Below are positions 18,470 through 26,565 of a stretch of 64,000 nt of DNA, piece by piece. Each line of letters starts with the position of its first letter. Position 1 is the stretch's first letter. This stretch comes from Nocardia cyriacigeorgica (lineage in GTDB: Bacteria > Actinomycetota > Actinomycetes > Mycobacteriales > Mycobacteriaceae): NCBI RefSeq assembly GCF_029868385.1, contig NZ_JARWNX010000038.1:174495-238494 (forward strand). The letters run 5' to 3'. Made by a program: the position numbers and the translations under genes. The notes under the pieces are model-generated. The model was not told the DNA's origin. It saw nothing but the letters and a program-made list of their open reading frames with translations, and did no database searches.

Positions 18470-21400
18470 CGCAAACGCGAGACGGCCATCGGCGGTCCAT
18501 CTCGCGGTGTCGCCGGTACGGAGCAAGCGGAATCCGGGCTGGAACGGATCGTCGATGAATCGGCCTGCCACAGGGCCGTCGGTGAACTCCACGGCCAATG
18601 CGATCCCGCCGACGTAGACATCGCCGGGAACGCCGGGCGGGACCGGCCGCAGCCGCTCGTCGAGCAGCAGGATCGTCGCACCGGGCACCGGACGCGCCAG
18701 ACCGGTGCCCCGCAGTGGGCCACGTGCGGCGGCGCCCAGATATCCGGGCACCCGGTAGGCGAAGGTGGCGACCGATTCCGGCGCCAGCTCCCGCAGCCGC
18801 ACGGAAATGTCAAGGGTCACATCGGTTCCGGCGACATCCCAGCGAAGTACCGTCGGCAGCCGCTCGATATCGCTCGCGGCGAGGTCGGCGAGCAGACGTG
18901 GCGAGGCGATCACCTGGGTGACGGCATGTTCGGCGACGACCTCGGCCAGCGCCGCCGCATCCGTGCGCTGTGCCGCGGTGGCGAGCACCAGGGTCGCGCC
19001 GTCGGTCAACGCGGCGAGCAGGTCGAGGGTCAGTTGCGGGTCACGGGGATCGAGCGCGAACAGGCGCACGTCCGGACGCCGCCGCGCCGGATCGGATCCG
19101 GTGTTGCGGCGATCGGCGGCGACACAGCGTCGGTCGGCCACGGCAGCCGCGCAGGCGGATGCGGGCAGTGTCGACGCACCGACCGTCACCATCGGCGCCG
19201 GGGCGGTGATCGTCGGTTCGACATCGGCGCCCACCCTGATCGGCGCGGGCGCCGGTGGCATGAGTTCGGCCAGCGCGTCGATCAACCGATCCACCGCTGA
19301 GTCTTCCGCGCGATGTCCACCGGGCGCATGGTCGTCCAGCCGCTGGAACAGCTCACCGAAGGTGAGGACCTCCGCACCGTGGCGCAGGGCCACCCGGATA
19401 CCGGGGACGGCCCGGCCGTGCCGGAACAGAGTGGCGAGGCCGCGTATATCGGACGGCTCGACACCGGTGGACCATTCGCCGAGCACTCGCTCCCGCTCGG
19501 CCGCGGTCATCAACCGCACCTCGCCGACGCCGCGCTCGGGCACCTCGGCGAACTGTTCGAGCACATGCAGCAGATAGCGCGCCAACATGGCGATGGTGGC
19601 CGGATCGTAGCGTCCGGCATCGGCGATCACACCGGCATCGACCTCACCGTCGCCGGAGGTGGTGAAGGCGAAGGTCAGGGTCGGCGGCGCGACGGGCTCG
19701 GGCGCGAGCCACGACATGTGCAGGTCATCGGTGAGCCACGCTTCGCCGAACCCGGCCGCGTCCTCGCAGCGGACCACCGCGTGCGGTGCCCGGTCACCGG
19801 TGAGCGATCGGCGATCGGCATCCTGATAGGCCGCCAGCGCCGCGGTCCGGATGCGATCGAGCGCCTCGGCCAGACTCGGTTCACCGGAGAGGTCGGTACG
19901 CAACAGCCGCAGCTGCGCCAGCGGTCCCACCAGATCGGCCGCCGCGGAATCGGTGCGACCGGCAACCGGTACCGCGATGGCGATATCGGCGCCGGCGCCG
20001 AGCGCATGCAGCAAAGCCGCGACCGCCGCCTGATACAGCATGAATTCCGAAGCACCGCAGGCCTGCGCCCGCGCTGCGAGCCGCTGGCGCAAACCGGACG
20101 GCAGGCCGAATGTCACTGTGTGCGCGTCCGACGACGTCGCCGCGTCCGGTCGATCGGCGGCGAGGGCAACCGGTGCGGGCAGTTCGCGCTCCGCGGACGG
20201 TGCGTCGCCGGTCACCGCGGATTCGGCCGCCGCGCGCTGCCACAGCGTGTAGTCGGCATGGTCGATCGCCGGTACGGCCCACTCCGGCGAACGACCCGTA
20301 CCGACCCGGCAGCGGTAGGCGATCGCCAGATCCGACAGCACGGTACGCAGTGAACGATCATCGGCGATCAGGCGGTGCGCGACCAGGGACAGCACGCGAG
20401 TGCCGTTGTCCGGCGGGGATATCCGTGCGATCAGCAATGGGCCGGAGGCCGGATCGAAGGCGTGCACGGCGGATTCGGCCACCGCGTCCTCCCCCACCGA
20501 CGTGAGGGGAATCCGCATCTCGCCGACGGGACGGATCGACTGGCAGGGCTCACCGGCATCGCTCGGGAAGACGGTGCGCAGCGCCGCATGCCGATCGATC
20601 ACATCACCGAGCGCGGCGGCCAACGCGGCCTCGTCCAGCGGACCGGTCAGCCGGACCGCAGCCCGCACCACACCCGTCGCACCCGCCGCCCATTCGGCCT
20701 GCTGGGTGTACGAGAGCGGAATACGTTCGGGGCGGGGCTGTTTCGTCAGCGGCGGTAGACCGTTCGTACCCACGGTCACCGGCCGGGACTCGATCAATGC
20801 GGCAAGTCCGGCGACGGTCGGGGTGTCGAACAGCGCCCGCACATCGATCTCCACCCCGAATTCGGCCCGGATACGCACCACCAGCTGGTTGGCCAGCAGC
20901 GAATGCCCGCCGAGCGCGAAGAACGAATCGTCGGCGCATACCTCGGCGTGTCCGAAGATCTCACCGAACAGCGCGGCCAGCCGAACCTCGGTGACGGTGG
21001 CCGGTTCCCGCCGGGTCCGGGCGCCGATGCGGCGCGGTTCGGGCAGCGCGCGCTTGTCCAGTTTGCCGTGCTCGGTCAGCGGAATCCGGTCCACCTGCGC
21101 GAAGGCCGAAGGGATCATGAAATCCGGCAGGGTCCTGGCCGCGAACTCACGCACATCCTCCAGATCGAGTTCATCGCCCGCGGGCACGAGGTATGCGGCC
21201 AGGGTGGTGCCGAGCGCACGGTCGGCGGCGGAAACGACCACGCAGTGCGCAACACCGGGATGCCCCGCGATCGCGGCCTGCACCTCGCCCAGTTCCACCC
21301 GGTAGCCGCGCACCTTCACCTGTTCGTCGGCCCGGCCGACGAATTCGAGTTCACCCGCGCTGTTGCGCCGCGCCAGATCACCGGTCCGGTACAACCGTTT

Positions 21401-23968
21401 GCCCGGACGGAAGGGGTCGGCCACGAAACGTTCGGCGGTCGGTCCACGCCGATCCAGGTAGCCGCGGGCCAACTGATCGCCGCCGAGGTAGATCTCGCCG
21501 ACGACACCGGCGGGCACCAGGTGCAGCCGTTCGTCGAACAGATAGACGCACACATTCCGGTTGGGCACGCCCACCGGGACGATCCGCGTCCCCTGCGGAC
21601 CCCGCACCGGCATATGCGTCGCGGACACCACCGCCTCGGTGGGTCCGTAATGGTTGCGCAACTCGGCGTCGAAAACACCGGCGAACCGGTCGGCGACCTC
21701 ACCGAGCAGCGCCTCACCACCCACCGGGACATGGCGCAGTGCGCGCCATTGGCTCACCTCGGGCAGCAACAGCAATGCGCTCAGCATCGACGGCACCATA
21801 TGCAACACCGTGACGCCGTGGCGGCTGATCAGATCGGCGATATAGCCGATATCGCGGAAAGCGTCCGGACGCGGAATCACCAGCCGGGCACCGAGGGTGA
21901 GGGTGACGAAGATATCGAGCAGCGAGGCGTCGAAACTCACCGATGACGACTGCAACAGCCGGTCCTGCGCCGTCATACCCCATTGCGCGCTGAATCCGAG
22001 CAGATGATCGGCGATTGCGGCATGGGCGACGGGCACACCTTTCGGCGTACCGGTCGAGCCGGAGGTGTAGATGAGGTAGGCCAGATTTTGCGGGTGCAGC
22101 GGCCGGAGCCGGTCGGTATCGGCGGGATCGTGTTCGGGATGGGCGATGGCCGATTCCTCGGCGGCCGCCAGCTCGACCCGTCCGAGCACCAGTCGGGGCC
22201 GGGCATCGGCGACCAGGAAGTCGATGCGCTCCTGCGGGTAGGCCGGATCGATCGGCAGATACGCGGCGCCGGATTTGAGCACGGCCAGCACCGCGACGAC
22301 GAATTCGACGGAATTCGATATCCGCAGCGCCACGACGTCCTCGGTGCCGATGCCATGGCCGATCAGCCAGTGCGCCAATCGGTTCGCCCGTCGATTCAGT
22401 GCGGCGCCGGTCAGCTCGAGATCGTCGGCCGGGCGTTCGGCACACGCGATGACGGCCACGGTGTCCGGTGCGGCCGCCACCCGCCGCTCGAACAGCGACA
22501 CCAGCGTCTGCGGTTCGGTCTCGACCTGCTCACCGCGCGAGATCTCGAGCAGCCGCGCCCGATCCTCGGCGCCGAACATGTCCAGCTCACCGAGGTATTG
22601 CCCGGGATCGGTGAGCGCGCTGTCGAGCAATTGCAGGTAATGGCGGAGTAGTTGTGCCGCGGTGTCGGCGTCCACCTGCTCCGGCCGGTACTCGATATCG
22701 ACGCGCGTGGCCGCCGGATCGAGGGTGACGGTGCACCGCAGCGGCACCGGCAACCGCGGACCGCCGAGTTCGAGCATGGTCACCGTGACACCGTCGAGCG
22801 CCACACCCGCGCCGCCGGTGCGGACTCCGAAACCGAGCCGCACCAGATGCTCGAGCCCGTCGCGGGCGGCGGTGCGGTCCGGGTTGACGGCGTGCACGAC
22901 GCGGTCGATGCCGATGTGCTTGTGCGCCGAGGCATGGGCCACGTGTTCGGCGACCGCGGCGGCGAAATCGGTGAAGGTGCGATCGGCGCGCGGGGTGGCG
23001 CGCAGCAGCACCGTATTGCCGTAATAGCCGATGCGGGCGGCGGCCGCGGAGTCCCGCAGCGTCACCGGCATCGCGACGAGGAAGTCGGTCGCGGCCGTAT
23101 AGCGGTGGATGAGCGCGGCATACGCGGCGAACAGGACCGCACCGATGGTCGAACCACGCGCATCGGCGAAGGCGCGCACCCGCGACATCAACTCGGCGGG
23201 CAGCTCACGACCGAGGCGTTCGGCGGCAGTATCCGCGCCGCCGGGCACCGGACTGCCGGGAAGTTCCAGCAGTTCGGGCAGTGGGTCGAGGGTGCGCCGC
23301 CAGAATTCGAGGCCGGCGCCGTCATCGGCGCGGCGGGCCGCGGCCTCACCGAACCGGGTGACCGCGCGATGCGTCGGCGCGGCACCGTTGTAGGCGGCCT
23401 CGAGCTGGGAGGTGAACACGCTCAGCGATTCGTCGTCCCAGGCGATCGTATGCGCGACCAGGACGAGCACGAATTCGTCGATGCCGGTGCGGATCAGGGT
23501 CAGCCGCAGCGGTGCGTCGGCGGACAGGTCGAACGGGCGGCCGAGTTCGCGCCGCACCAGCACCTCGACCCGGCGGGCGAGCCCGGCCGCCGACCGCTCG
23601 GACAGATCGTGTTCGAGCCAGGCGGGCGAAAGTTCCTGGCGCACCACCTGATAGGGCTCGCCATCGATACCGCTGCCATAACTGGTGCGCAGGATGTCGT
23701 GCTCGGCGGTAACCGCCGCCACGGCCGCGCGCAGCCGCGCCACCTCGAGCGCACCGGAAAGCCGGTAGGCCACACCGATATTGAGCGAGGCGTCCTCGGG
23801 TTGCCGGGTATGCAGGAACCAGGCTCTCGACTGCCCCGGCGTCAGCGGCCGTCGTGGGCCGGGCACGCTCACCGGCGTCCGGCTCACGACTCCGCTGTCG
23901 CCGTGCCGGCGCAGCAGATCGGCCCGGCGCGCACGCGGGCTCGCGACGTCGTTGGCAATCCTCGACAT
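18461..23968 (-). CDS. Degenerate siderophore NRPS: C*-A-PCP-C*-A* (truncated)
   Basis: An 1835-residue NRPS with GGAGG before the ATG. C1 (about 35-430) has HTIAWDD where HHxxxDG is expected, so the catalytic second His is Thr. The adenylation domain (about 470-960) looks intact (YTSGSTGTPKG near 636, NHYGPTEA, YRTGDLARR, VKVRGYRVELGE, GKLDKRALP); my by-eye pocket reading D-A-L-H-V-V-H-V points to no clear amino acid. The PCP site is LGGHSLLAN near residue 1021. C2 (about 1060-1480) has HRLIADD, again lacking the second His. The last 330 residues resemble an adenylation domain with no TSGSTG core and end at GRLAFAGA, losing the catalytic-Lys subdomain and any carrier. It probably activates and presents one amino acid for siderophore assembly. 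Confidence 0.88.
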   Translation of the reverse strand: MSRIANDVASPRARRADLLRRHGDSGVVSRTPVSVPGPRRPLTPGQSRAWFLHTRQPEDASLNIGVAYRLSGALEVARLRAAVAAVTAEHDILRTSYGSGIDGEPYQVVRQELSPAWLEHDLSERSAAGLARRVEVLVRRELGRPFDLSADAPLRLTLIRTGIDEFVLVLVAHTIAWDDESLSVFTSQLEAAYNGAAPTHRAVTRFGEAAARRADDGAGLEFWRRTLDPLPELLELPGSPVPGGADTAAERLGRELPAELMSRVRAFADARGSTIGAVLFAAYAALIHRYTAATDFLVAMPVTLRDSAAAARIGYYGNTVLLRATPRADRTFTDFAAAVAEHVAHASAHKHIGIDRVVHAVNPDRTAARDGLEHLVRLGFGVRTGGAGVALDGVTVTMLELGGPRLPVPLRCTVTLDPAATRVDIEYRPEQVDADTAAQLLRHYLQLLDSALTDPGQYLGELDMFGAEDRARLLEISRGEQVETEPQTLVSLFERRVAAAPDTVAVIACAERPADDLELTGAALNRRANRLAHWLIGHGIGTEDVVALRISNSVEFVVAVLAVLKSGAAYLPIDPAYPQERIDFLVADARPRLVLGRVELAAAEESAIAHPEHDPADTDRLRPLHPQNLAYLIYTSGSTGTPKGVPVAHAAIADHLLGFSAQWGMTAQDRLLQSSSVSFDASLLDIFVTLTLGARLVIPRPDAFRDIGYIADLISRHGVTVLHMVPSMLSALLLLPEVSQWRALRHVPVGGEALLGEVADRFAGVFDAELRNHYGPTEAVVSATHMPVRGPQGTRIVPVGVPNRNVCVYLFDERLHLVPAGVVGEIYLGGDQLARGYLDRRGPTAERFVADPFRPGKRLYRTGDLARRNSAGELEFVGRADEQVKVRGYRVELGEVQAAIAGHPGVAHCVVVSAADRALGTTLAAYLVPAGDELDLEDVREFAARTLPDFMIPSAFAQVDRIPLTEHGKLDKRALPEPRRIGARTRREPATVTEVRLAALFGEIFGHAEVCADDSFFALGGHSLLANQLVVRIRAEFGVEIDVRALFDTPTVAGLAALIESRPVTVGTNGLPPLTKQPRPERIPLSYTQQAEWAAGATGVVRAAVRLTGPLDEAALAAALGDVIDRHAALRTVFPSDAGEPCQSIRPVGEMRIPLTSVGEDAVAESAVHAFDPASGPLLIARISPPDNGTRVLSLVAHRLIADDRSLRTVLSDLAIAYRCRVGTGRSPEWAVPAIDHADYTLWQRAAAESAVTGDAPSAERELPAPVALAADRPDAATSSDAHTVTFGLPSGLRQRLAARAQACGASEFMLYQAAVAALLHALGAGADIAIAVPVAGRTDSAAADLVGPLAQLRLLRTDLSGEPSLAEALDRIRTAALAAYQDADRRSLTGDRAPHAVVRCEDAAGFGEAWLTDDLHMSWLAPEPVAPPTLTFAFTTSGDGEVDAGVIADAGRYDPATIAMLARYLLHVLEQFAEVPERGVGEVRLMTAAERERVLGEWSTGVEPSDIRGLATLFRHGRAVPGIRVALRHGAEVLTFGELFQRLDDHAPGGHRAEDSAVDRLIDALAELMPPAPAPIRVGADVEPTITAPAPMVTVGASTLPASACAAAVADRRCVAADRRNTGSDPARRRPDVRLFALDPRDPQLTLDLLAALTDGATLVLATAAQRTDAAALAEVVAEHAVTQVIASPRLLADLAASDIERLPTVLRWDVAGTDVTLDISVRLRELAPESVATFAYRVPGYLGAAARGPLRGTGLARPVPGATILLLDERLRPVPPGVPGDVYVGGIALAVEFTDGPVAGRFIDDPFQPGFRLLRTGDTARWTADGRLAFAGA

Positions 23969-24024
23969 GGTTCCTCCGGCCCCGCGCTGAATCGTCGCCG
24001 CTGGACTAACTGTCCCGTCGCCCG

Positions 24025-24966
24025 CTAGGCGGGCGTATCGGTGAGGTACCCACCGCGACGGAAGAATTCGGCCCCATCGTGTTCGGCGCCGTCGGCGGTG
24101 CGCACCCGGGTGATCACCAGCGCGTGGTTACCACCGCGGAAGGCGTCGGGTCCGCAGACCACCGCGCCGCCGTCCTCCTGCACGATGACGCGGCCGGGCG
24201 TGCCGCCGTACCGAGCCGAGGAGACACGTGCGGCCAGGATCTCCACCTTCTCGCCGCGGTAGTGGCTGAACGCGCGCGGGTACGGCGCCGACAGCGCGCG
24301 CACGAAACGCTCCAGATCCGCGGCGGGCCACTGCCAGTCGATACGGCTATCGCGTTCGGAACGCTTGTGGAAGTAGGTGCGTTCGGCCTTGTTCTGCGGC
24401 TTCCATTCCGCGGTGCCGGTGGCGAGCGCGTCGAGCGCTTCCCGCACCGCGCCGGGAATCAGCTCCATACCGGCGAACACCAGCTCGGTTCCGGTGGCCT
24501 CGGGGCCGATGGGCAGCGAATGCTGGACCAGGATGTCGCCGGTATCGAGCTGCTCGTCCATCCGGTGCACGGTGAGGCCGAACTCGCGCTCACCGCTGAT
24601 CAGCGCCCAGAGCACCGGCGAGAAACCGGTGAATTTGGGCAGCAGCGAGTCGTGCAGGTTGAGGGTGCCGTAGGTGGGCATCTCATAGAGTTCGGCGGGC
24701 ATCCAGGTGTACCAGCTGTTCACCACGATGACGTCCGGTTCGGCCCGCTTGACCAGGTCGATGGTCTCGGCATCGGCGCGTTCGGTCAGATGCACCGGGA
24801 TGCCGTGCTCACGCGCCAGCTCCTCCACCGAATCCGACCAGATGCCCTTATAGGAATCCTCACTGGCCGGATGCGTGACCGCGAGCACCACCTCGTGCTC
24901 CGAATCGATCAGAGCCTGTAGGGTCTTGCGGCCCCAGGTCTGGAAGCCGAACGACACGATGCGCAT
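24025..24966 (-). CDS. N10-formyl-THF-dependent formyltransferase (hydroxamate formylation)
   Basis: A 313-residue member of the formyltransferase family related to methionyl-tRNA formyltransferase and siderophore N-hydroxyornithine formyltransferases. The catalytic Asn-His pair is in TLNLHDSLLPKFTGFSP and the catalytic Asp in MDEQLDTGDILVQ. The C-terminal half (ERTYFHKRSERDSRIDWQWPAADLERFVRAL) is the usual second domain. True tRNA formyltransferases start with a different cofactor-lobe pattern; this one, next to an mbtG-like gene and an NRPS, most likely formylates an N-hydroxylated lysine or ornithine side chain. An IdeR-like box lies 31-49 bp upstream. The NRPS gene follows on the same strand after 56 bp, so the two are probably co-transcribed. 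Confidence 0.85.
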   Translation of the reverse strand: MRIVSFGFQTWGRKTLQALIDSEHEVVLAVTHPASEDSYKGIWSDSVEELAREHGIPVHLTERADAETIDLVKRAEPDVIVVNSWYTWMPAELYEMPTYGTLNLHDSLLPKFTGFSPVLWALISGEREFGLTVHRMDEQLDTGDILVQHSLPIGPEATGTELVFAGMELIPGAVREALDALATGTAEWKPQNKAERTYFHKRSERDSRIDWQWPAADLERFVRALSAPYPRAFSHYRGEKVEILAARVSSARYGGTPGRVIVQEDGGAVVCGPDAFRGGNHALVITRVRTADGAEHDGAEFFRRGGYLTDTPA

Positions 24967-24996
24967 AAAACCGAAACCTTCATTCTCGATGCCAAG

Positions 24997-25015
24997 TAAG
25001 GCAAGCCTAGCCTAC
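24997..25015. promoter_or_regulatory. IdeR-like iron box upstream of the formyltransferase
   Basis: TAAGGCAAGCCTAGCCTAC matches the IdeR consensus at about 14 of 19 positions. It lies between the 3' end of the mbtG-like gene (25033) and the formyltransferase start (24966). Confidence 0.7.
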
Positions 25016-25032
25016 AAGAAATGGGTGGCCGC

Positions 25033-26319
25033 TCAGGGGCGAGCCGACCGCGCGGACCCGGCGCCCACCGCGACCGCGCTGGTCGCCGCCGTCGCCAGCA
25101 CCCGATCCGAAAGCTGGCCGAGGCAGCTGAGATTCGGGAATCCGGGGCCCTGCGCCAACCCGGCCAGGTTCGGCAGATACAGCTTGGCGTCGAGCCCGTC
25201 GACGGCCAGATCGTGCCCCATCGCGGCCTCGAGCCTGGCCTGGGTGATCGGACCGCCGATGGCGAGTTCGACCAGATCGGCGGCATCGGCGTCGAACAGA
25301 TCGAGAAACCACAGCGCCTGTCCACCGGTGGCGTCGACCACCAGGTCGAAGGTGTGCTGCTGATCCGGACGCAATTCGTTGCGCAATGTGAGCGCGACGC
25401 CCTCGCCTTGGTCGACCACCCGCACCACCCGGCCCTGGAGGTGGTGCACGCGGTTGTCGGCCAGCAGCGACTCCTGCACCCGCACCGAGAACACGCCGCG
25501 ATCGCAGCGCCGCAGCACATCCCTGCGCTCCTCGATGCTCAGCGCACGCCATTTCGCGGGATCGCTGAACAGGGAATTCTCGAAATAACTCTCGCCGCGG
25601 GTGTAGATGGTCGCACCGGGTGAGATGACCGAAACCGTCAGCACATCGTGGCGGACCAGCTCGTCCATGGCCGAGCCCGCGGTCTCACCGCCACCGATGA
25701 CGGCCGCCCGCGAAGACACCGGCAGCTTGCGCTTACCGGCCAGATCCCAGAACTCGGCGATGCTCAGCACCTTCGGATGATCGGCGAGCGCGCGGCCGCT
25801 GTTGCCGGGGCCGGTGATCATCAGCCGGTCGGCATCGATCTCACAGCTCACCCCGTCGGCGTCGGCGACGGTCACCAACCAGCCGTCGGCCGCGGCGGAG
25901 ATCTTGCGCACACTGCCGGTGACCAGGTCGAGGTCGATCTTGCGGGCCACCCATTGCAGATACTTGGCCCAGACATTGTGCTGCGGGCTCGGCCTGCCAC
26001 GGTCGACCCATTCGGCGTAGGTACCGCGTTCGACCAGGAACGCGGTCCAGCTGAACGCCATCATGGCCTCGTTGATCGCCTGGTTGTGGCCGCGCGCCCA
26101 GGTCGAGTGATACGGGAACCCCAGATCCTTCTCGGGACTGGTGCCGAGCCGGTGCCGACCATCGGTCCAACCGCCGCTCGCCAGCCAATTGCCACCGACC
26201 GCATGCGGTTCCACCACGGTCACAGACGGCGCGGGCAGCCCGAGCGTATGCAGCACATGCGCCTTGGCCGCCACGGCCATCGCCTTCGGTCCGGCACCGA
26301 CAACGAGAAGTCTGTCCAC
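25033..26319 (-). CDS. mbtG: L-lysine N6-monooxygenase, MbtG-like
   Basis: A 428-residue flavoprotein closely resembling mycobacterial MbtG. Visible blocks are VVGAGPKAMAVAAKAHVL (FAD site), NWLASGGWTDGRHRLGTSPEKDLGFPY in short segments, LMITGPGNSGRAL, VIGGGETAGSAMDEL (NADPH site), YFENSLFSDPAKWRALS, and GLAQGPGFPNLSCLGQLSDRVL near the C-terminus. MbtG hydroxylates the epsilon-amine of lysine residues in mycobactin. The start is a GTG with GGAG upstream. An IdeR-like box lies about 160 bp upstream. With the adjacent formyltransferase it could make N6-formyl-N6-hydroxylysine; that pairing is inference. It is distinct from the IucD-like hydroxylase at 2.4-3.7 kb, so the locus has two separate N-hydroxylases. 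Confidence 0.92.
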   Translation of the reverse strand: MDRLLVVGAGPKAMAVAAKAHVLHTLGLPAPSVTVVEPHAVGGNWLASGGWTDGRHRLGTSPEKDLGFPYHSTWARGHNQAINEAMMAFSWTAFLVERGTYAEWVDRGRPSPQHNVWAKYLQWVARKIDLDLVTGSVRKISAAADGWLVTVADADGVSCEIDADRLMITGPGNSGRALADHPKVLSIAEFWDLAGKRKLPVSSRAAVIGGGETAGSAMDELVRHDVLTVSVISPGATIYTRGESYFENSLFSDPAKWRALSIEERRDVLRRCDRGVFSVRVQESLLADNRVHHLQGRVVRVVDQGEGVALTLRNELRPDQQHTFDLVVDATGGQALWFLDLFDADAADLVELAIGGPITQARLEAAMGHDLAVDGLDAKLYLPNLAGLAQGPGFPNLSCLGQLSDRVLATAATSAVAVGAGSARSARP

Positions 26320-26480
26320 TGGTTCTCCACTCTCTCGACGGCCGTTCGGCCGACCGCTGTCGCCGATATCCGACGACCACGGGATACCGCCGGTGATCCA
26401 GCCACCGACCAGCTACCGATACGCTCGTCGAGCCGGGGCGATGCCGACGCCATTCGTACCGCGCGAACGGCCCGGCCATG

Positions 26481-26499
26481 TTTGCATAGGCTTACCTTA
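26481..26499. promoter_or_regulatory. IdeR-like iron box upstream of mbtG
   Basis: TTTGCATAGGCTTACCTTA matches the IdeR consensus at about 14 of 19 positions, including AGGCT and ACCT. It lies between the mbtG-like start (26319) and the 3' end of the FAD-monooxygenase gene (26566). The rest of that 246-bp gap shows nothing else I can support. Confidence 0.65.
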
Positions 26500-26565
26500 T
26501 CCGACCAGAGGGTGCCCACTCCCCGCAGCGTCCCGGCAAGCGGGAGCAAGTGGTGCCGCCCAGCT

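Noticed and set aside
24025..24966. Formyltransferase read as the housekeeping methionyl-tRNA formyltransferase
   Set aside because: It lacks the usual def/fmt neighbours, is preceded by an iron box and sits between an mbtG-like gene and an NRPS, so a siderophore role fits better.
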